Below, in pieces: positions 17,214 to 27,271 of a stretch of DNA of 64,000 nucleotides. Where the stretch lies: the NCBI RefSeq assembly GCF_029892425.1, contig NZ_JARXWB010000004.1:186001-250000 (forward strand), in the 5' to 3' direction. This DNA is from Bradyrhizobium sp. BR13661. Its GTDB lineage: Bacteria; Pseudomonadota; Alphaproteobacteria; Rhizobiales; Xanthobacteraceae. The position numbers were made by a program, and so were the translations under genes. The first letter of the stretch is position 1; the number at the start of each line of letters is the position of its first letter. Under the pieces are notes generated by a model, which did not search any database, was not told the origin of the DNA, and saw only the letters and a list, made by a program, of their open reading frames with translations.

Positions 17214-18884
17214 TTATACTGTCAGGACGTGGACCAGACAGGGGGGCTTTTTGCCCCAATGTTCGTTGATGACGGCCCGGACGGCGCGCCGCACCGATTC
17301 CGCCAGCGCATCCGGATCGCGGCGCCTCGCCTTCGGCAGGCTCTCGATCGTGGACATCACGGCATCGAAGACGATGTCGTCGAGCGGCTCGCCCGCCCGG
17401 TTCTTCTCGGGAATGCCGACCAGATCGACCTCGGGCTCGTCGACAAGCTCGCCTTGCGCCGTCATGGCGATTGCGACGAAGGCGCAGCCGGAGAACGCCA
17501 TGCGGCGGCGCTCGACCACTGCACGGGATTTCGAATCCTCCAGGATGTTGCCGTCCTTGTAGAGCCGGCCCGACGGCACTTCGCCGATGATGCCGGGATC
17601 GCCGGGGCCGAGCTTGACGAGGTCGCCGTTGCGAATGACCAGCACCCGCGGCACGCCGGCGGCGCGCGCGAGCTTGGCGTGCTCGTTCAGGTGCAGGGCC
17701 TCGCCATGCACGGGGATCAGCAGCTGCGGCTTCACCCACGAGATCATGTCGCGCAGCTCGTCGCGGCGGGGATGGCCTGACACGTGGACCAGATGGTCGC
17801 GATCAGTCAGAACCTCGACGCCCTGCAGCACCAGATTGTTGATGATCGAGCCGACGGCCTTCTCGTTGCCCGGAATGGTGCGCGAGGAGAAGATCACGCT
17901 GTCGCCGCGATTGAGCGTGATCTCAGGGTGGTCGTCATTGGCAATGCGGGCCAGTGCGGCGCGGGACTCGCCCTGGCTGCCGGTGCAGAGCGCCAGCACC
18001 TTGTCCTGCGGCAGATGGCCATAGACCTCGGGCGAGCGGAAATTCTGCACGCCGTCGAGATAACCGGTCTCGCGCGCGACCTGCACCACGCGCTCCATGG
18101 CGCGGCCGACCACGACGACCTCGCGATCGGCGGCTTTGGCCGCATCGGCCACGGCCTTGATGCGCGCGACGTTGGAGGCAAAGGTCGTGACCGCGACGCG
18201 GCCTTTTGCCGCCTTCACCAGATCAATGATGGTTCGCGCGACCTCGGCTTCCGACGGTGAGCGGCCATCGCGCACGGCGTTGGTGGAATCGCCGATCAAA
18301 GCGAGCACGCCTTCCTCGCCGAGCTCGCGCAACCGCTTCTCGTCGGTGGGGCGCCCGAGCGTCGGGGTCGGATCGATCTTCCAGTCGCCAGTGTGCAGCA
18401 CGATACCGGCGTCGGTATGGATCGCGAGCGCATGCGCTTCAGGAATCGAATGCGCGACCGGGATGAACTCGACATTGAACGGGCCGACATCGATCCGCCC
18501 GCCGGACGGGACAACCGTGACCGGGATCTTCGGCGCGTTGCGCTCGGCGGCGCATTTGGCCTCGAACAGCGCCGCGCTGAACGGCGTCGCGTAGATCGGG
18601 CATTTCAGCTTCGGCCAGAGGTCGATGATGGCGCCGAAATGATCCTCATGGGCGTGGGTCAGCACCAGGCCCATCAGGTTCTTGCGCTCTTTCTCCAGGA
18701 AGGAGATATCAGGCATGATCAAATCGATGCCAGGCAGATGCTCCTCGTCGCCGAAGGAGACGCCGAGATCGACCGCGAGCCAGGCACGCTGCTGGCGGCC
18801 GCCGAGGCCGTAGATCGACAGGTTCATGCCGATCTCGCCGACACCGCCCAGCGGCGCAAACACCAGCTCGTCGGGCCTCGCCAT
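17214..18884 (-). CDS. rnj: Ribonuclease J
   Basis: A 556-residue metallo-beta-lactamase/beta-CASP nuclease. The metal site HAHEDH is visible near residues 77-82, followed by IPVAHSIPEAHAL, HTGDWKID and, in the beta-CASP part, LCTGSQGE and VHVSGHPRRDEL. RNase J has 5'-3' exonuclease and endonuclease activity in RNA maturation and decay; in alphaproteobacteria it exists beside RNase E. The ATG at 18884 shares one base with the birA stop (TGATG); a GTG one codon upstream is possible. The coupling to birA and to the complex I genes upstream is positional and probably only reflects co-transcription. Confidence 0.93.
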   Translation of the reverse strand: MARPDELVFAPLGGVGEIGMNLSIYGLGGRQQRAWLAVDLGVSFGDEEHLPGIDLIMPDISFLEKERKNLMGLVLTHAHEDHFGAIIDLWPKLKCPIYATPFSAALFEAKCAAERNAPKIPVTVVPSGGRIDVGPFNVEFIPVAHSIPEAHALAIHTDAGIVLHTGDWKIDPTPTLGRPTDEKRLRELGEEGVLALIGDSTNAVRDGRSPSEAEVARTIIDLVKAAKGRVAVTTFASNVARIKAVADAAKAADREVVVVGRAMERVVQVARETGYLDGVQNFRSPEVYGHLPQDKVLALCTGSQGESRAALARIANDDHPEITLNRGDSVIFSSRTIPGNEKAVGSIINNLVLQGVEVLTDRDHLVHVSGHPRRDELRDMISWVKPQLLIPVHGEALHLNEHAKLARAAGVPRVLVIRNGDLVKLGPGDPGIIGEVPSGRLYKDGNILEDSKSRAVVERRRMAFSGCAFVAIAMTAQGELVDEPEVDLVGIPEKNRAGEPLDDIVFDAVMSTIESLPKARRRDPDALAESVRRAVRAVINEHWGKKPPCLVHVLTV

Positions 18885-19690
18885 CACGCAGCTCCCACCG
18901 AACGGACCGGGCCGAAGAACACCTCGCCTGCCGCGATCGGCACAAGCCGCCCCTCCGCGGTGCGGACGATCAGGCAGCCGGTGTCGTCGATCGTGTCAAA
19001 AATGCCTTCCAGCACCGTGGCTCCCGTGTGGATCGCGATCGGCTCACCCAGGCGGGCGGCGCGCTCCAGCCACAGCTTGCGGATTTCGGCAAAGCCGCGG
19101 CCATTGTCCCAGATGCCGCGGAATTCGACCCAGGCATCTGACAGAGCGGAGAACAGCTCTTCCGCGCTGATCTGGACGCCGAGGGCTGCAAGCGAGATGG
19201 CCGGCGTCGGCGTGCCCTCGGGCGCGGCCACGATGTTGGTGCCGATGCCGACGACGATGGCGAGACGATCGCCGACGGCTTCAGCCTCGAGGCCGATGCC
19301 GACCAGCTTCTTGCCGTTGGCGAGGACGTCGTTCGGCCATTTCAGGGTGTAGCGCGGCCTGCCCTCACCGAGCCGCAGTGCGGCCTCGAGGCTGACCTTC
19401 TCCAGCGCAGCCTCCTCGGCGAGGCCTGCGGCGAAACCGATGGTGGCGGCGACGACAGGCGCGACATCGAGGACTTCGAGGACGCTGGCCGCGAGATTGC
19501 CCTTTGGTGCGATCCAGGGGCGCTGGCGGCGGCCGCGGCCGGCGGTCTGATCTGACGTGACGAACCAGATCGGCCCGCGCTCCCCCGCGCGCGCCGCTTC
19601 GATCGCATCGGCATTGGTCGAGCCGGTCCGCTCAAGGGCAGCGAGCTTGTAGCCGGCCGCGATCGCGCGAGGACCGAGCGCGAAGCCCAT
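18884..19690 (-). CDS. birA: Biotin--[acetyl-CoA-carboxylase] ligase
   Basis: A 268-residue biotin protein ligase that adenylates biotin and attaches it to carboxyl carrier proteins. The nucleotide/biotin loop GRGRRQRPW is near residues 51-59 and KWPNDVL near 121-127, both hallmarks of the family. There is no N-terminal winged helix, so this is the monofunctional type without repressor activity. Its start lies one base after the stop of nuoN, and its stop overlaps the RNase J start, so it is expressed with the complex I genes. Confidence 0.93.
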   Translation of the reverse strand: MGFALGPRAIAAGYKLAALERTGSTNADAIEAARAGERGPIWFVTSDQTAGRGRRQRPWIAPKGNLAASVLEVLDVAPVVAATIGFAAGLAEEAALEKVSLEAALRLGEGRPRYTLKWPNDVLANGKKLVGIGLEAEAVGDRLAIVVGIGTNIVAAPEGTPTPAISLAALGVQISAEELFSALSDAWVEFRGIWDNGRGFAEIRKLWLERAARLGEPIAIHTGATVLEGIFDTIDDTGCLIVRTAEGRLVPIAAGEVFFGPVRSVGAA

Positions 19691-19691
19691 C

Positions 19692-21128
19692 CTAGAACAA
19701 CGACTTGGCGGCGGCGGAGGCGACGCTCACCACCGGCCCCGCGAACAGCGCGAACAGCAGGTTGAACAGGCCAAAGACCGCCATCACGGTCTTGACCTCG
19801 ACCCTGACAGGATCGACCTGGCCGGCCGGTTCATCGAAATACATCGTCTTGACGATGGTGAGATAGTAGTAGGCGCCCACGACGCTGGAGAGCACGCCGA
19901 TCACGGCGAGCGTGAACAAATTCGCCTTGATGGCGGCGACGAAGACGTACCATTTGGCGAAGAAGCCGGCGAGCGGCGGAATGCCGGCGAGCGAGAACAG
20001 CAGCATCGCGAACATGAAGGCGAGCAGCGGGTTGGTGCGCGAGAGGCCGGCGAAATCGCTGATCTGCTCGACGGCCTGGCCGTTGCGCTTCATGGCGAGG
20101 ATGATCGAGAACGAGCCCAGCGTCATCGCGACATAGATCACGATGTACATCAGCACGCCCTGCGCGCCCTCGACGGTGCCGGAGGCAAGGCCGACCAGGG
20201 CAAAGCCCATATGGCCGATCGAGGAATACGCCATCAGGCGCTTGATGTTGCTCTGGCCGATCGCGGCGAATGAACCCAGCACCATCGAGGCGATCGCCAC
20301 GAACACCAGGATCTGCTGCCACTGCGAGACGATGCCCGGGAACGCGGTGAGCGTGACGCGGGTGAAGACGGCGAGCGCGGCGACCTTCGGCGCGGAGGCG
20401 AAGAAAGCGGTGACCGGGGTCGGCGCGCCTTCATAGACGTCAGGCGTCCACATGTGGAACGGCACGGCCGAGACCTTGAAGCAGAGGCCCGCGAGCAGGA
20501 ACACCAGGCCGAACACCAGGCCGACATTGGAAACCGTCGCAGCCGCGGCGATGCCGGTGAAGCTCACGGTGCCGGTGAAGCCATAGACCAGCGAGGAGCC
20601 GTACAGCAGCATGCCCGAGGACAGCGCACCGAGCACAAAGTACTTCAGGCCGGCTTCGGTCGACTTGGCGTTGTCGCGGTTCGAGGCCGCCACGACATAG
20701 AGCGCGAGCGACATCAATTCGAGCCCGAGATAGAGCGAGATCAGATCGCCGGCCGAGATCAGCACCATCATGCCGAGCGTCGAGAGCAGCACCAGGATCG
20801 GGTATTCGAAGATGCGGCGCGACGGATCGGACAGGAACTCGGTCGACAGGACGAGCGTCACGGCCGAGCCGACCAGCGCCAGGATCTTCATGAAGCGGGC
20901 GAAATCGTCGACGATGAAGCTGCCGCCGAAGGTCACCTGCTTGCCTGCCGGCAGCGCGTATTCGAGCACGCCGACAGCGATCAGCAGCAGCACCGCGAGC
21001 GTCGTGACCGTGCTCGTGGTGCCCTGCCCGCGATATGCGCCGAGCATCAGAAGCGCCATGGCGCCGATCGCGAGCACGAGCTCGGGCAGCACCGGCGCCA
21101 GTTGATAACCTGCAGTCGTAATGCTCAT
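19692..21128 (-). CDS. nuoN: NADH-quinone oxidoreductase subunit N
   Basis: A 478-residue antiporter-like subunit of complex I with about 14 transmembrane helices. The conserved proton-pathway features are visible: [15 protein letters not shown] with Glu near residue 131, the Lys in [11 protein letters not shown] and the later [16 protein letters not shown] motif near 227-242. Together with NuoL and NuoM it forms the distal proton-pumping membrane arm. The stop is followed after one base by birA. Separation from nuoM is 22 bases. Confidence 0.96.
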   Translation of the reverse strand: MSITTAGYQLAPVLPELVLAIGAMALLMLGAYRGQGTTSTVTTLAVLLLIAVGVLEYALPAGKQVTFGGSFIVDDFARFMKILALVGSAVTLVLSTEFLSDPSRRIFEYPILVLLSTLGMMVLISAGDLISLYLGLELMSLALYVVAASNRDNAKSTEAGLKYFVLGALSSGMLLYGSSLVYGFTGTVSFTGIAAAATVSNVGLVFGLVFLLAGLCFKVSAVPFHMWTPDVYEGAPTPVTAFFASAPKVAALAVFTRVTLTAFPGIVSQWQQILVFVAIASMVLGSFAAIGQSNIKRLMAYSSIGHMGFALVGLASGTVEGAQGVLMYIVIYVAMTLGSFSIILAMKRNGQAVEQISDFAGLSRTNPLLAFMFAMLLFSLAGIPPLAGFFAKWYVFVAAIKANLFTLAVIGVLSSVVGAYYYLTIVKTMYFDEPAGQVDPVRVEVKTVMAVFGLFNLLFALFAGPVVSVASAAAKSLF

Positions 21129-21150
21129 GGCGATATCCTGACCTGCCCGA

Positions 21151-22659
21151 TCACTGGAGCAGTGCGGCGGCCTTCACGGCCGTCACAGCGGTGTTGTAGT
21201 TATTGACGAGTTGCTGGACCGAGGCGGCCGACATGTCGAGCACCGGCTTCGGATAGACGCCGAACAGGATCGTCAGCGCGATCAGCGGGAACAGCGTCAC
21301 GCATTCGCGCAAGGTGAGATCCTTCATGCTCATCAGCGTCGGCTTGACCAGCGCCCCGAACACGACCTTGCGGTAGAGCCACAGAGCGTAAGCCGCCGAG
21401 AGGATCACGCCCGTCGTGGCGAAGAACGCGGTCGGGATCGAGACCTTGAAGGTGCCGAGCAGCGTCATGAACTCGCCGACGAAGCCTGATGTGCCGGGCA
21501 GACCGACATTGGCCATGGTGAAGACCATGAAGGTGAGCGCGTAAAGCGGCATCCGGTTGACGAGGCCGCCATAGGCCGCGATCTCGCGGGTGTGCAGGCG
21601 GTCGTAGACGACGCCGACGCAAAGGAACAGCGCGCCGGAGACGATGCCGTGCGAGATCATCTGGAACACGCCGCCTGCGACGCCCTGCATGGTGCCGGCG
21701 AAGATGCCCATGGTGACGAAGCCCATATGCGCGACCGACGAGTACGCGATCAGCTTCTTCATGTCCTCCTGCATCAAGGCCACCAGCGAGGTGTAGATGA
21801 TGGCAATCGCGGACAGGGTGAAGATCAGCGGCGCGAAGTCATGCGAGGCCAGCGGGAACATCGGCAGCGAGAAGCGCAGGAAGCCGTAGCCGCCCATCTT
21901 CAGCAGAATCGCGGCAAGGACCACGGAGCCCGCGGTCGGCGCCTCGACGTGCGCGTCGGGCAACCAGGTGTGCACCGGCCACATCGGCATCTTCACCGCG
22001 AAGGAGGCGAAGAAGGCCAGCCACGCCCAGGTCTGCAACGACCGCGGCACGGCGGTGTGCATCAGGGCCGGGATGTCGGTGGTGCCGCCGTTCCAGTACA
22101 GCGCCATGATGGCGAGCAGCATCAGGACCGAACCGAGCAGCGTGTAGAGGAAGAACTTGAACGACGCGTAGACCCGGCGCGGGCCGCCCCAGACGCCGAT
22201 GATCAGGAACATCGGGATCAGGCCGCCCTCGAAGAACAGATAGAACAGCACGAGATCGAGCGCCGAGAAGGTGCCGATCATCAGCGTTTCCAGGATCAGG
22301 AACGCCATCATGTATTCGCGGACGCGGTTCGTAATCGCCTTCCAGCTCGCGATAATGCAGAACGGCATGATCGCGGTGGTCAGGATCACCAGCGGCAGCG
22401 AGATGCCGTCGACGCCCATGTGATAGGTGATGCCGGTGGCGAGCCAGGCCGACTTCTCGACGAACTGGAAGTCGGCGTTCGCAGGGTCGAAGCGCATGAC
22501 CAGCAGCACCGACACCGCGAAGGTGATCAGCGTGGTCCACAGCGCGATCCAGCGCGAATTGCGCCTGGCCGCCTCGTCATCGCCACGGCTCAGGTAAACG
22601 ATCAGGGCGCCGACCAGCGGCAGGAACGTCGTGACCGAAAGGATGGGCCAGGTTGTCAT
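21151..22659 (-). CDS. nuoM: NADH-quinone oxidoreductase subunit M
   Basis: A 502-residue Mrp-antiporter-like membrane subunit. [22 protein letters not shown] near residues 134-155 carries the conserved Glu of the proton path, and [23 protein letters not shown] follows near 224-246. The start codon directly abuts the stop of nuoL (TAAATG on the coding strand). Length is normal for the family. Confidence 0.96.
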   Translation of the reverse strand: MTTWPILSVTTFLPLVGALIVYLSRGDDEAARRNSRWIALWTTLITFAVSVLLVMRFDPANADFQFVEKSAWLATGITYHMGVDGISLPLVILTTAIMPFCIIASWKAITNRVREYMMAFLILETLMIGTFSALDLVLFYLFFEGGLIPMFLIIGVWGGPRRVYASFKFFLYTLLGSVLMLLAIMALYWNGGTTDIPALMHTAVPRSLQTWAWLAFFASFAVKMPMWPVHTWLPDAHVEAPTAGSVVLAAILLKMGGYGFLRFSLPMFPLASHDFAPLIFTLSAIAIIYTSLVALMQEDMKKLIAYSSVAHMGFVTMGIFAGTMQGVAGGVFQMISHGIVSGALFLCVGVVYDRLHTREIAAYGGLVNRMPLYALTFMVFTMANVGLPGTSGFVGEFMTLLGTFKVSIPTAFFATTGVILSAAYALWLYRKVVFGALVKPTLMSMKDLTLRECVTLFPLIALTILFGVYPKPVLDMSAASVQQLVNNYNTAVTAVKAAALLQ

Positions 22660-24735
22660 TTACTGGCCTCCAAAGCCGAACATGAACCAGGTGATCAGGC
22701 CGGCGGCGCCGATCAGCATGGCGAATGCGTAGTGATAGAGATAGCCGGTCTGGATCTTCACGACGTTGCGAGTGACATCTAGCACGCGCGCCGAGACGCC
22801 GTCGGGGCCGAAGCCGTCGATGATGAAGCCGTCGCCCTTCTTCCAGAGCTGGTAGCCGATCCACTTCGCCGGACGGACGAAGATGAGGTCGTAGAGCTCG
22901 TCGAAGTACCATTTGTTGAGCAGGAACTTGTAGAGCATCGGCTGCGTGTCCGCGAGCTCGACCGGAAGGTACGGCTTGCGGATGTAGAAGGTGTAGGACA
23001 CCAGGAAGCCGCCAACCATCATCACGAAGGGCAGCCAGCCCAACAAAGGCGGCATGTGCTCCATATCCTCGAGGATATGCGGATTCATCTTCACGGACTC
23101 GCGGAAGAATTCTTCCACGCCATGAGGACTGGCGAAGTACTCCTTGAACGGCAGGCCAGCCGCCAACGAGCCAATTGCCAGAACACCGATCGGGATCAGC
23201 ATCCAGATCGGGCTCTCGTGCGCGGCCTCATAGTGCTCCTGGTCATGCGGCTCGCCGAAGAAGGTCTTGAACACCAGACGCCAAGAATAGAACGAGGTCA
23301 GGCCGGCCGCCACGATCGTGAGCAGATAGGCATAGGTCGAGAACGGATTATGCGAGGCATAGGCGGCTTCGATGATCGCGTCCTTGGAGAAGTATCCGGC
23401 AAACAGCGGGAAGCCGGTCAGCGCCAGCGTACCGACGGTCATCACCGCGAACGTGTACGGGATCTTGCGCCACAGGCCGCCCATGTTGCGGATGTCCTGC
23501 TCGTGGTGCATCGCGTAGATCACCGAGCCGGAGCCTAGGAACAGCAACGCCTTGAAGAAGGCGTGCGTGAACAGGTGGAACATGCCGACCGAATAGGCCC
23601 CCGCTCCCATCGCCACGAACATGTAGCCGAGCTGCGAACAGGTCGAGTAGGCGACGATGCGCTTGATGTCGTTCTGGACGAGGCCGATGGTCGCCGCAAA
23701 GAACGCGGTGGTGGCGCCGAAGAACATCACGACGGCCTGCGCGTTCGGGGCGAGTTCGAACAGCGGCGACAGACGCGCCACCATGAACACGCCGGCGGTG
23801 ACCATGGTCGCGGCGTGGATCAGCGCCGACACAGGGGTCGGACCTTCCATCGCGTCCGGCAACCAGGTGTGCAGCAGGAACTGCGCCGACTTGCCCATCG
23901 CGCCCATGAACAGCAGCAGACAGGTCAAGGTCAGCGCGTCGGCATGCCAGCCAAGGAAGTCGATGGTCTTGCCGGTCAGGCCCGGCGCTGCGTGGAAGAT
24001 GGTCTCGAAATCGGTCGAGTTCGTCAGCATGAAGATCGAGAAAATGCCGAGCGCAAAGCCGAAATCGCCGACGCGGTTGACCACGAAGGCCTTGATGGCG
24101 GCCGCGTTCGCCGTGGGTTTCTGGTACCAGAAGCCGATCAAGAGGTAGCTCGCCAGACCGACGCCTTCCCAGCCGAAGAACATCTGCACGAGGTTATCCG
24201 CCGTCACCAGCATCAGCATGGCGAAGGTGAACAGCGAGAGATAGCCGAAGAAGCGCGGCCGGTACGGATCCTCGTCCATGTAGCCGATGGAATAGAGGTG
24301 CACGAGCGAGGACACGGTGGTCACCACAACAAGCATCACGGCGGTGAGCGTATCAACGCGCAGGGCCCACCAGACCTGGAGGTCGCCGGAGAAGATCCAG
24401 GGCAGCAGCTGAATTTGGGCTGCTTCATGATGCATGAAGCCGACATCGACAAGCGTCATCCAGGACAGCGCCGCCGCCACGAACAGCAGCGCGGTGGTGA
24501 TCAGCTCGGCGCCGCGCGAGCCCGCGGCCGCCGGCTCGACCGGGCCGTGGCCGTGATCGTCATGGGCGTGATCGTCGTGACCATGGGCGTCCGAGGCATG
24601 CGCATCGCCGTGACCGTGATCGCCGTGATGCTCGACCTCGTCGCCCGAGGGGTTGCGGCCATGCGCGCCGACGAGCGCGATCAGGCCGGCCAGAATGGCG
24701 CCCAGCAGCGGCAGAAAGACAATTGCCTGGACCAT
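22660..24735 (-). CDS. nuoL: NADH-quinone oxidoreductase subunit L, with His-rich insertion
   Basis: A 691-residue subunit, the largest antiporter-like protein of the membrane arm, ending in the long lateral helix that runs along the arm. Conserved segments include [20 protein letters not shown] near residues 167-186 and [21 protein letters not shown] further on. Unusual is a hydrophilic insertion between the first and second helices (residues about 28-70) that contains eleven His and many Asp within residues 36-63. Most NuoL proteins have only a short loop there. Such a segment could bind divalent metal, but it may also be a neutral linker. It lies seven bases downstream of nuoK. Confidence 0.96.
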   Translation of the reverse strand: MVQAIVFLPLLGAILAGLIALVGAHGRNPSGDEVEHHGDHGHGDAHASDAHGHDDHAHDDHGHGPVEPAAAGSRGAELITTALLFVAAALSWMTLVDVGFMHHEAAQIQLLPWIFSGDLQVWWALRVDTLTAVMLVVVTTVSSLVHLYSIGYMDEDPYRPRFFGYLSLFTFAMLMLVTADNLVQMFFGWEGVGLASYLLIGFWYQKPTANAAAIKAFVVNRVGDFGFALGIFSIFMLTNSTDFETIFHAAPGLTGKTIDFLGWHADALTLTCLLLFMGAMGKSAQFLLHTWLPDAMEGPTPVSALIHAATMVTAGVFMVARLSPLFELAPNAQAVVMFFGATTAFFAATIGLVQNDIKRIVAYSTCSQLGYMFVAMGAGAYSVGMFHLFTHAFFKALLFLGSGSVIYAMHHEQDIRNMGGLWRKIPYTFAVMTVGTLALTGFPLFAGYFSKDAIIEAAYASHNPFSTYAYLLTIVAAGLTSFYSWRLVFKTFFGEPHDQEHYEAAHESPIWMLIPIGVLAIGSLAAGLPFKEYFASPHGVEEFFRESVKMNPHILEDMEHMPPLLGWLPFVMMVGGFLVSYTFYIRKPYLPVELADTQPMLYKFLLNKWYFDELYDLIFVRPAKWIGYQLWKKGDGFIIDGFGPDGVSARVLDVTRNVVKIQTGYLYHYAFAMLIGAAGLITWFMFGFGGQ

Positions 24736-24742
24736 AGCCGGG

Positions 24743-25051
24743 TTAACCCTTCATCAGATTGACGTCCTCAACCGCGATCGAGCCGCGGTTGCGGAAATAG
24801 ACCACCAGGATAGCGAGACCGATCGCGGCTTCAGCGGCCGCAACGGTCAACACCAGCAGCGCGAAGACCTGACCGACGATGTCGCCGAGGAAGGTCGAGA
24901 ATGCCACCAGGTTGATGTTGACCGAGAGCAGGATCAGCTCGATCGACATCAGGATGACGATGATGTTCTTGCGGTTCAGGAAGATGCCGAGGATCCCGAG
25001 CGTGAACAGGATCGCGCCGACCGCCAGGTAATGTCCGAGCCCGATCGTCAT
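24743..25051 (-). CDS. nuoK: NADH-quinone oxidoreductase subunit K
   Basis: A 102-residue protein with three transmembrane helices, including [20 protein letters not shown], where the Glu is the conserved buried proton-path residue, and a second acidic residue in [12 protein letters not shown]. The ATG at 25051 overlaps the nuoJ stop by four bases (ATGA), which makes it preferable to a start nine bases further upstream. Confidence 0.95.
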   Translation of the reverse strand: MTIGLGHYLAVGAILFTLGILGIFLNRKNIIVILMSIELILLSVNINLVAFSTFLGDIVGQVFALLVLTVAAAEAAIGLAILVVYFRNRGSIAVEDVNLMKG

Positions 25052-25686
25052 TTCACCCACTCCGCAGCATCCGCATCCGAAAGCCCCTGCCCCGGCGCCA
25101 CCTTGCGCATCGCCATCGCCATGTCGGGCGTACGCGCGTTCTGAACGTTGATGTCCTGCCGCTTCACGCTCGCCTTGTGGCGCAGCGTCAGCACGATGGC
25201 GCCGATCATGGCAACCAGCAGCACCATGCCCGAGAGCTGGAAGTAGTGGATGTACTTCGTATAGAGCACCAGACCCAACGCCTCGGTGTTCGACACGTTG
25301 GCCGGGATCGGCGCCGTGATGGTCTTGCTGACGCCGGGGTTGATGACCCAGGCGCCGACCGTCAAAAGCAGCTCGAACAGGAAGATGCCGCCGATCACGA
25401 CACCCACCGGCAGGTACTGGATAAAGCCTTCCCGCAGCTCGACGAAGTCGACATCGAGCATCATGATGACGAACAGGAACAGCACCGCGACCGCGCCGAC
25501 ATAGACGACGATCAGCATCATGCCGAGGAATTCGGCGCCCATCAGCACGAACAGGCCGGAGGCGTTGACGAAGGCCAGGATCAGGTACAGCACGGAGTGA
25601 ACGGGATTGCGCGAGACAATCACCATCACCGCCGAGGCGACGCAGACGCCGGCGAAGAGATAGAAGAACAGCGCGGGAAGGATCAT
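25048..25686 (-). CDS. nuoJ: NADH-quinone oxidoreductase subunit J
   Basis: A 212-residue subunit with five predicted transmembrane helices. [18 protein letters not shown] near residues 60-77 is the conserved third helix, which in structures contains a pi-bulge near the quinone site and undergoes conformational change. The C-terminal 40 residues ([18 protein letters not shown] and onward) form a hydrophilic tail as in other alphaproteobacteria. It overlaps nuoK by four bases and starts nine bases after the nuoI stop. Confidence 0.95.
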   Translation of the reverse strand: MILPALFFYLFAGVCVASAVMVIVSRNPVHSVLYLILAFVNASGLFVLMGAEFLGMMLIVVYVGAVAVLFLFVIMMLDVDFVELREGFIQYLPVGVVIGGIFLFELLLTVGAWVINPGVSKTITAPIPANVSNTEALGLVLYTKYIHYFQLSGMVLLVAMIGAIVLTLRHKASVKRQDINVQNARTPDMAMAMRKVAPGQGLSDADAAEWVK

Positions 25687-25695
25687 GTTCTCATC

Positions 25696-26190
25696 TCACC
25701 GGTAAGGCGCGTCGAGCTCGATCGCTTTGGCGATCTCGCGTTCCCAGCGGTCGCCGTTGGCGAGCAGCTTGGCCTTGTCATAGAACAGTTCCTCGCGGGT
25801 CTCGGTCGCGAACTCGAAGTTCGGACCTTCGACGATGGCATCGACCGGACAGGCTTCCTGGCATAGGCCGCAATAGATGCACTTCACCATGTCGATGTCG
25901 TAGCGCACGGTGCGGCGGGTGCCGTCGTTGCGGCGCGGGCCGGCCTCGATGGTGATGGCCTGGGCCGGGCACACCGCTTCGCACAGCTTGCAGGCGATGC
26001 AGCGCTCTTCGCCGTTGGGATAGCGGCGCAGCGCATGCTCACCGCGAAAGCGCGGCGAGATCGGGCCCTTCTCGAACGGGTAGTTCAGCGTCGGCTTCGG
26101 CTGGAAGAAATAGCGCATGGCGAGGAAGAACGCCGAGACGAATTCCGACAGCAGGAGCGAGCGTGCAGTGGCGTTGATGTTGATACCCAT
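25696..26190 (-). CDS. nuoI: NADH-quinone oxidoreductase subunit I
   Basis: A 164-residue 8Fe ferredoxin-like subunit. Two [4Fe-4S] motifs are intact: [12 protein letters not shown] at residues 64-75 and [12 protein letters not shown] at 104-115; these hold clusters N6a and N6b on the route to N2 and quinone. The N-terminal amphipathic part contacts the membrane arm. The frame is open further upstream to 26463 inside nuoH, but the conserved protein starts at [11 protein letters not shown]. Confidence 0.96.
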   Translation of the reverse strand: MGININATARSLLLSEFVSAFFLAMRYFFQPKPTLNYPFEKGPISPRFRGEHALRRYPNGEERCIACKLCEAVCPAQAITIEAGPRRNDGTRRTVRYDIDMVKCIYCGLCQEACPVDAIVEGPNFEFATETREELFYDKAKLLANGDRWEREIAKAIELDAPYR

Positions 26191-26198
26191 GACGGCCC

Positions 26199-27266
26199 TC
26201 ACTTCGGCGCGATGCCGGCGAACTGGAGCACGCCGGCCACCACGACCACCATCGCCAGCGACAGCGGCAGGAACACCTTCCAGCCGAGGCGCATCAGTTG
26301 GTCGTAGCGGTAGCGCGGCACGATCGCCTTTGCCATCGCGAACAGGAAGAACATGAAGAACAGTTTCAGCGAGAACCAGATGATCCCCGGCACCCAGTTG
26401 AAGGGCGGCAGGTCTACCGGCGGCAGCCAGCCTCCAAGGAACAGGATGGTCGCCATCGCGCACATCGTGACGATCGCGACATATTCGCCGAGCATGAAAA
26501 GCAGATACGGCGTCGAGCCGTACTCGACCATGAAGCCGGCGACGAGCTCTGATTCCGCTTCGACGAGGTCGAAGGGCGGACGGTTGGTCTCCGCCAGCGC
26601 CGAGACGTAGAACACCACGAACATCGGGAACAGCGGCCAGACGTACCAGTTCAGGATCGTGAGCTGCGGCAGGCCGATCAGGCTGGCGAGACCGCGGACA
26701 TGCTGGGCCTCGACCACGGCCGAGAGGTTCAGCGTGCCGGCGCAGAGCAGCACCGTGATGATGACGAAGCCGATCGAGACTTCATAGGACACCATCTGCG
26801 CCGCCGAGCGCAGCGCGGCCAGAAACGGATATTTTGAGTTCGACGACCAGCCGGCCATGATGATGCCGTAGATCGACAGCGACGAGATCGCGAAGATGAA
26901 GAGGATGCCGACATTGATGTCGGAGATCACCCAGCCGAGATTGGTCGGGATCACCGCCCAGGCCGCGAGCGCGAGCACGCAAGATACCAAGGGAGCAAGA
27001 AGGAAAACGCCCTTGTTGGCGCCGGCCGGAATGATCGGCTCCTTCAGCACGAACTTGAGCAGGTCGGCGAAGGACTGGAACAAGCCCCAGGGCCCAACCA
27101 CGTTCGGGCCACGGCGGATCTGCACCGCCGCCCAGATCTTGCGGTCGGCGAGCAGGATGTAGGCGATCGCGACCAAGAGGACGACGAGCACCAGCACACT
27201 TTCCGCGATCATGATGATCAGCGGCCAGAGGAAGCCGGTCCAGAATGCGCTTTCGAAGAATTCCAT
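26199..27266 (-). CDS. nuoH: NADH-quinone oxidoreductase subunit H
   Basis: A 355-residue membrane subunit that, with NuoB and NuoD, builds the quinone chamber. Family segments seen are [21 protein letters not shown] near residues 52-72, the acidic loop [21 protein letters not shown] near 219-239 and [14 protein letters not shown] near the C-terminus. Eight helices are predicted, as usual. Five bases separate it from nuoG and eight from nuoI. Confidence 0.96.
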   Translation of the reverse strand: MEFFESAFWTGFLWPLIIMIAESVLVLVVLLVAIAYILLADRKIWAAVQIRRGPNVVGPWGLFQSFADLLKFVLKEPIIPAGANKGVFLLAPLVSCVLALAAWAVIPTNLGWVISDINVGILFIFAISSLSIYGIIMAGWSSNSKYPFLAALRSAAQMVSYEVSIGFVIITVLLCAGTLNLSAVVEAQHVRGLASLIGLPQLTILNWYVWPLFPMFVVFYVSALAETNRPPFDLVEAESELVAGFMVEYGSTPYLLFMLGEYVAIVTMCAMATILFLGGWLPPVDLPPFNWVPGIIWFSLKLFFMFFLFAMAKAIVPRYRYDQLMRLGWKVFLPLSLAMVVVVAGVLQFAGIAPK

Positions 27267-27271
27267 CTAGC

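Noticed and set aside
16732..17739. Upstream extension of the DUF1467 protein
   Set aside because: It reads through the epimerase and RNase J genes in another frame and is Arg-rich low-complexity sequence.
20454..21206. Antisense frames covering nuoL, nuoM and nuoN
   Set aside because: Long Arg/His/Gln-rich frames of this kind are expected on the opposite strand of GC-rich membrane-protein genes.
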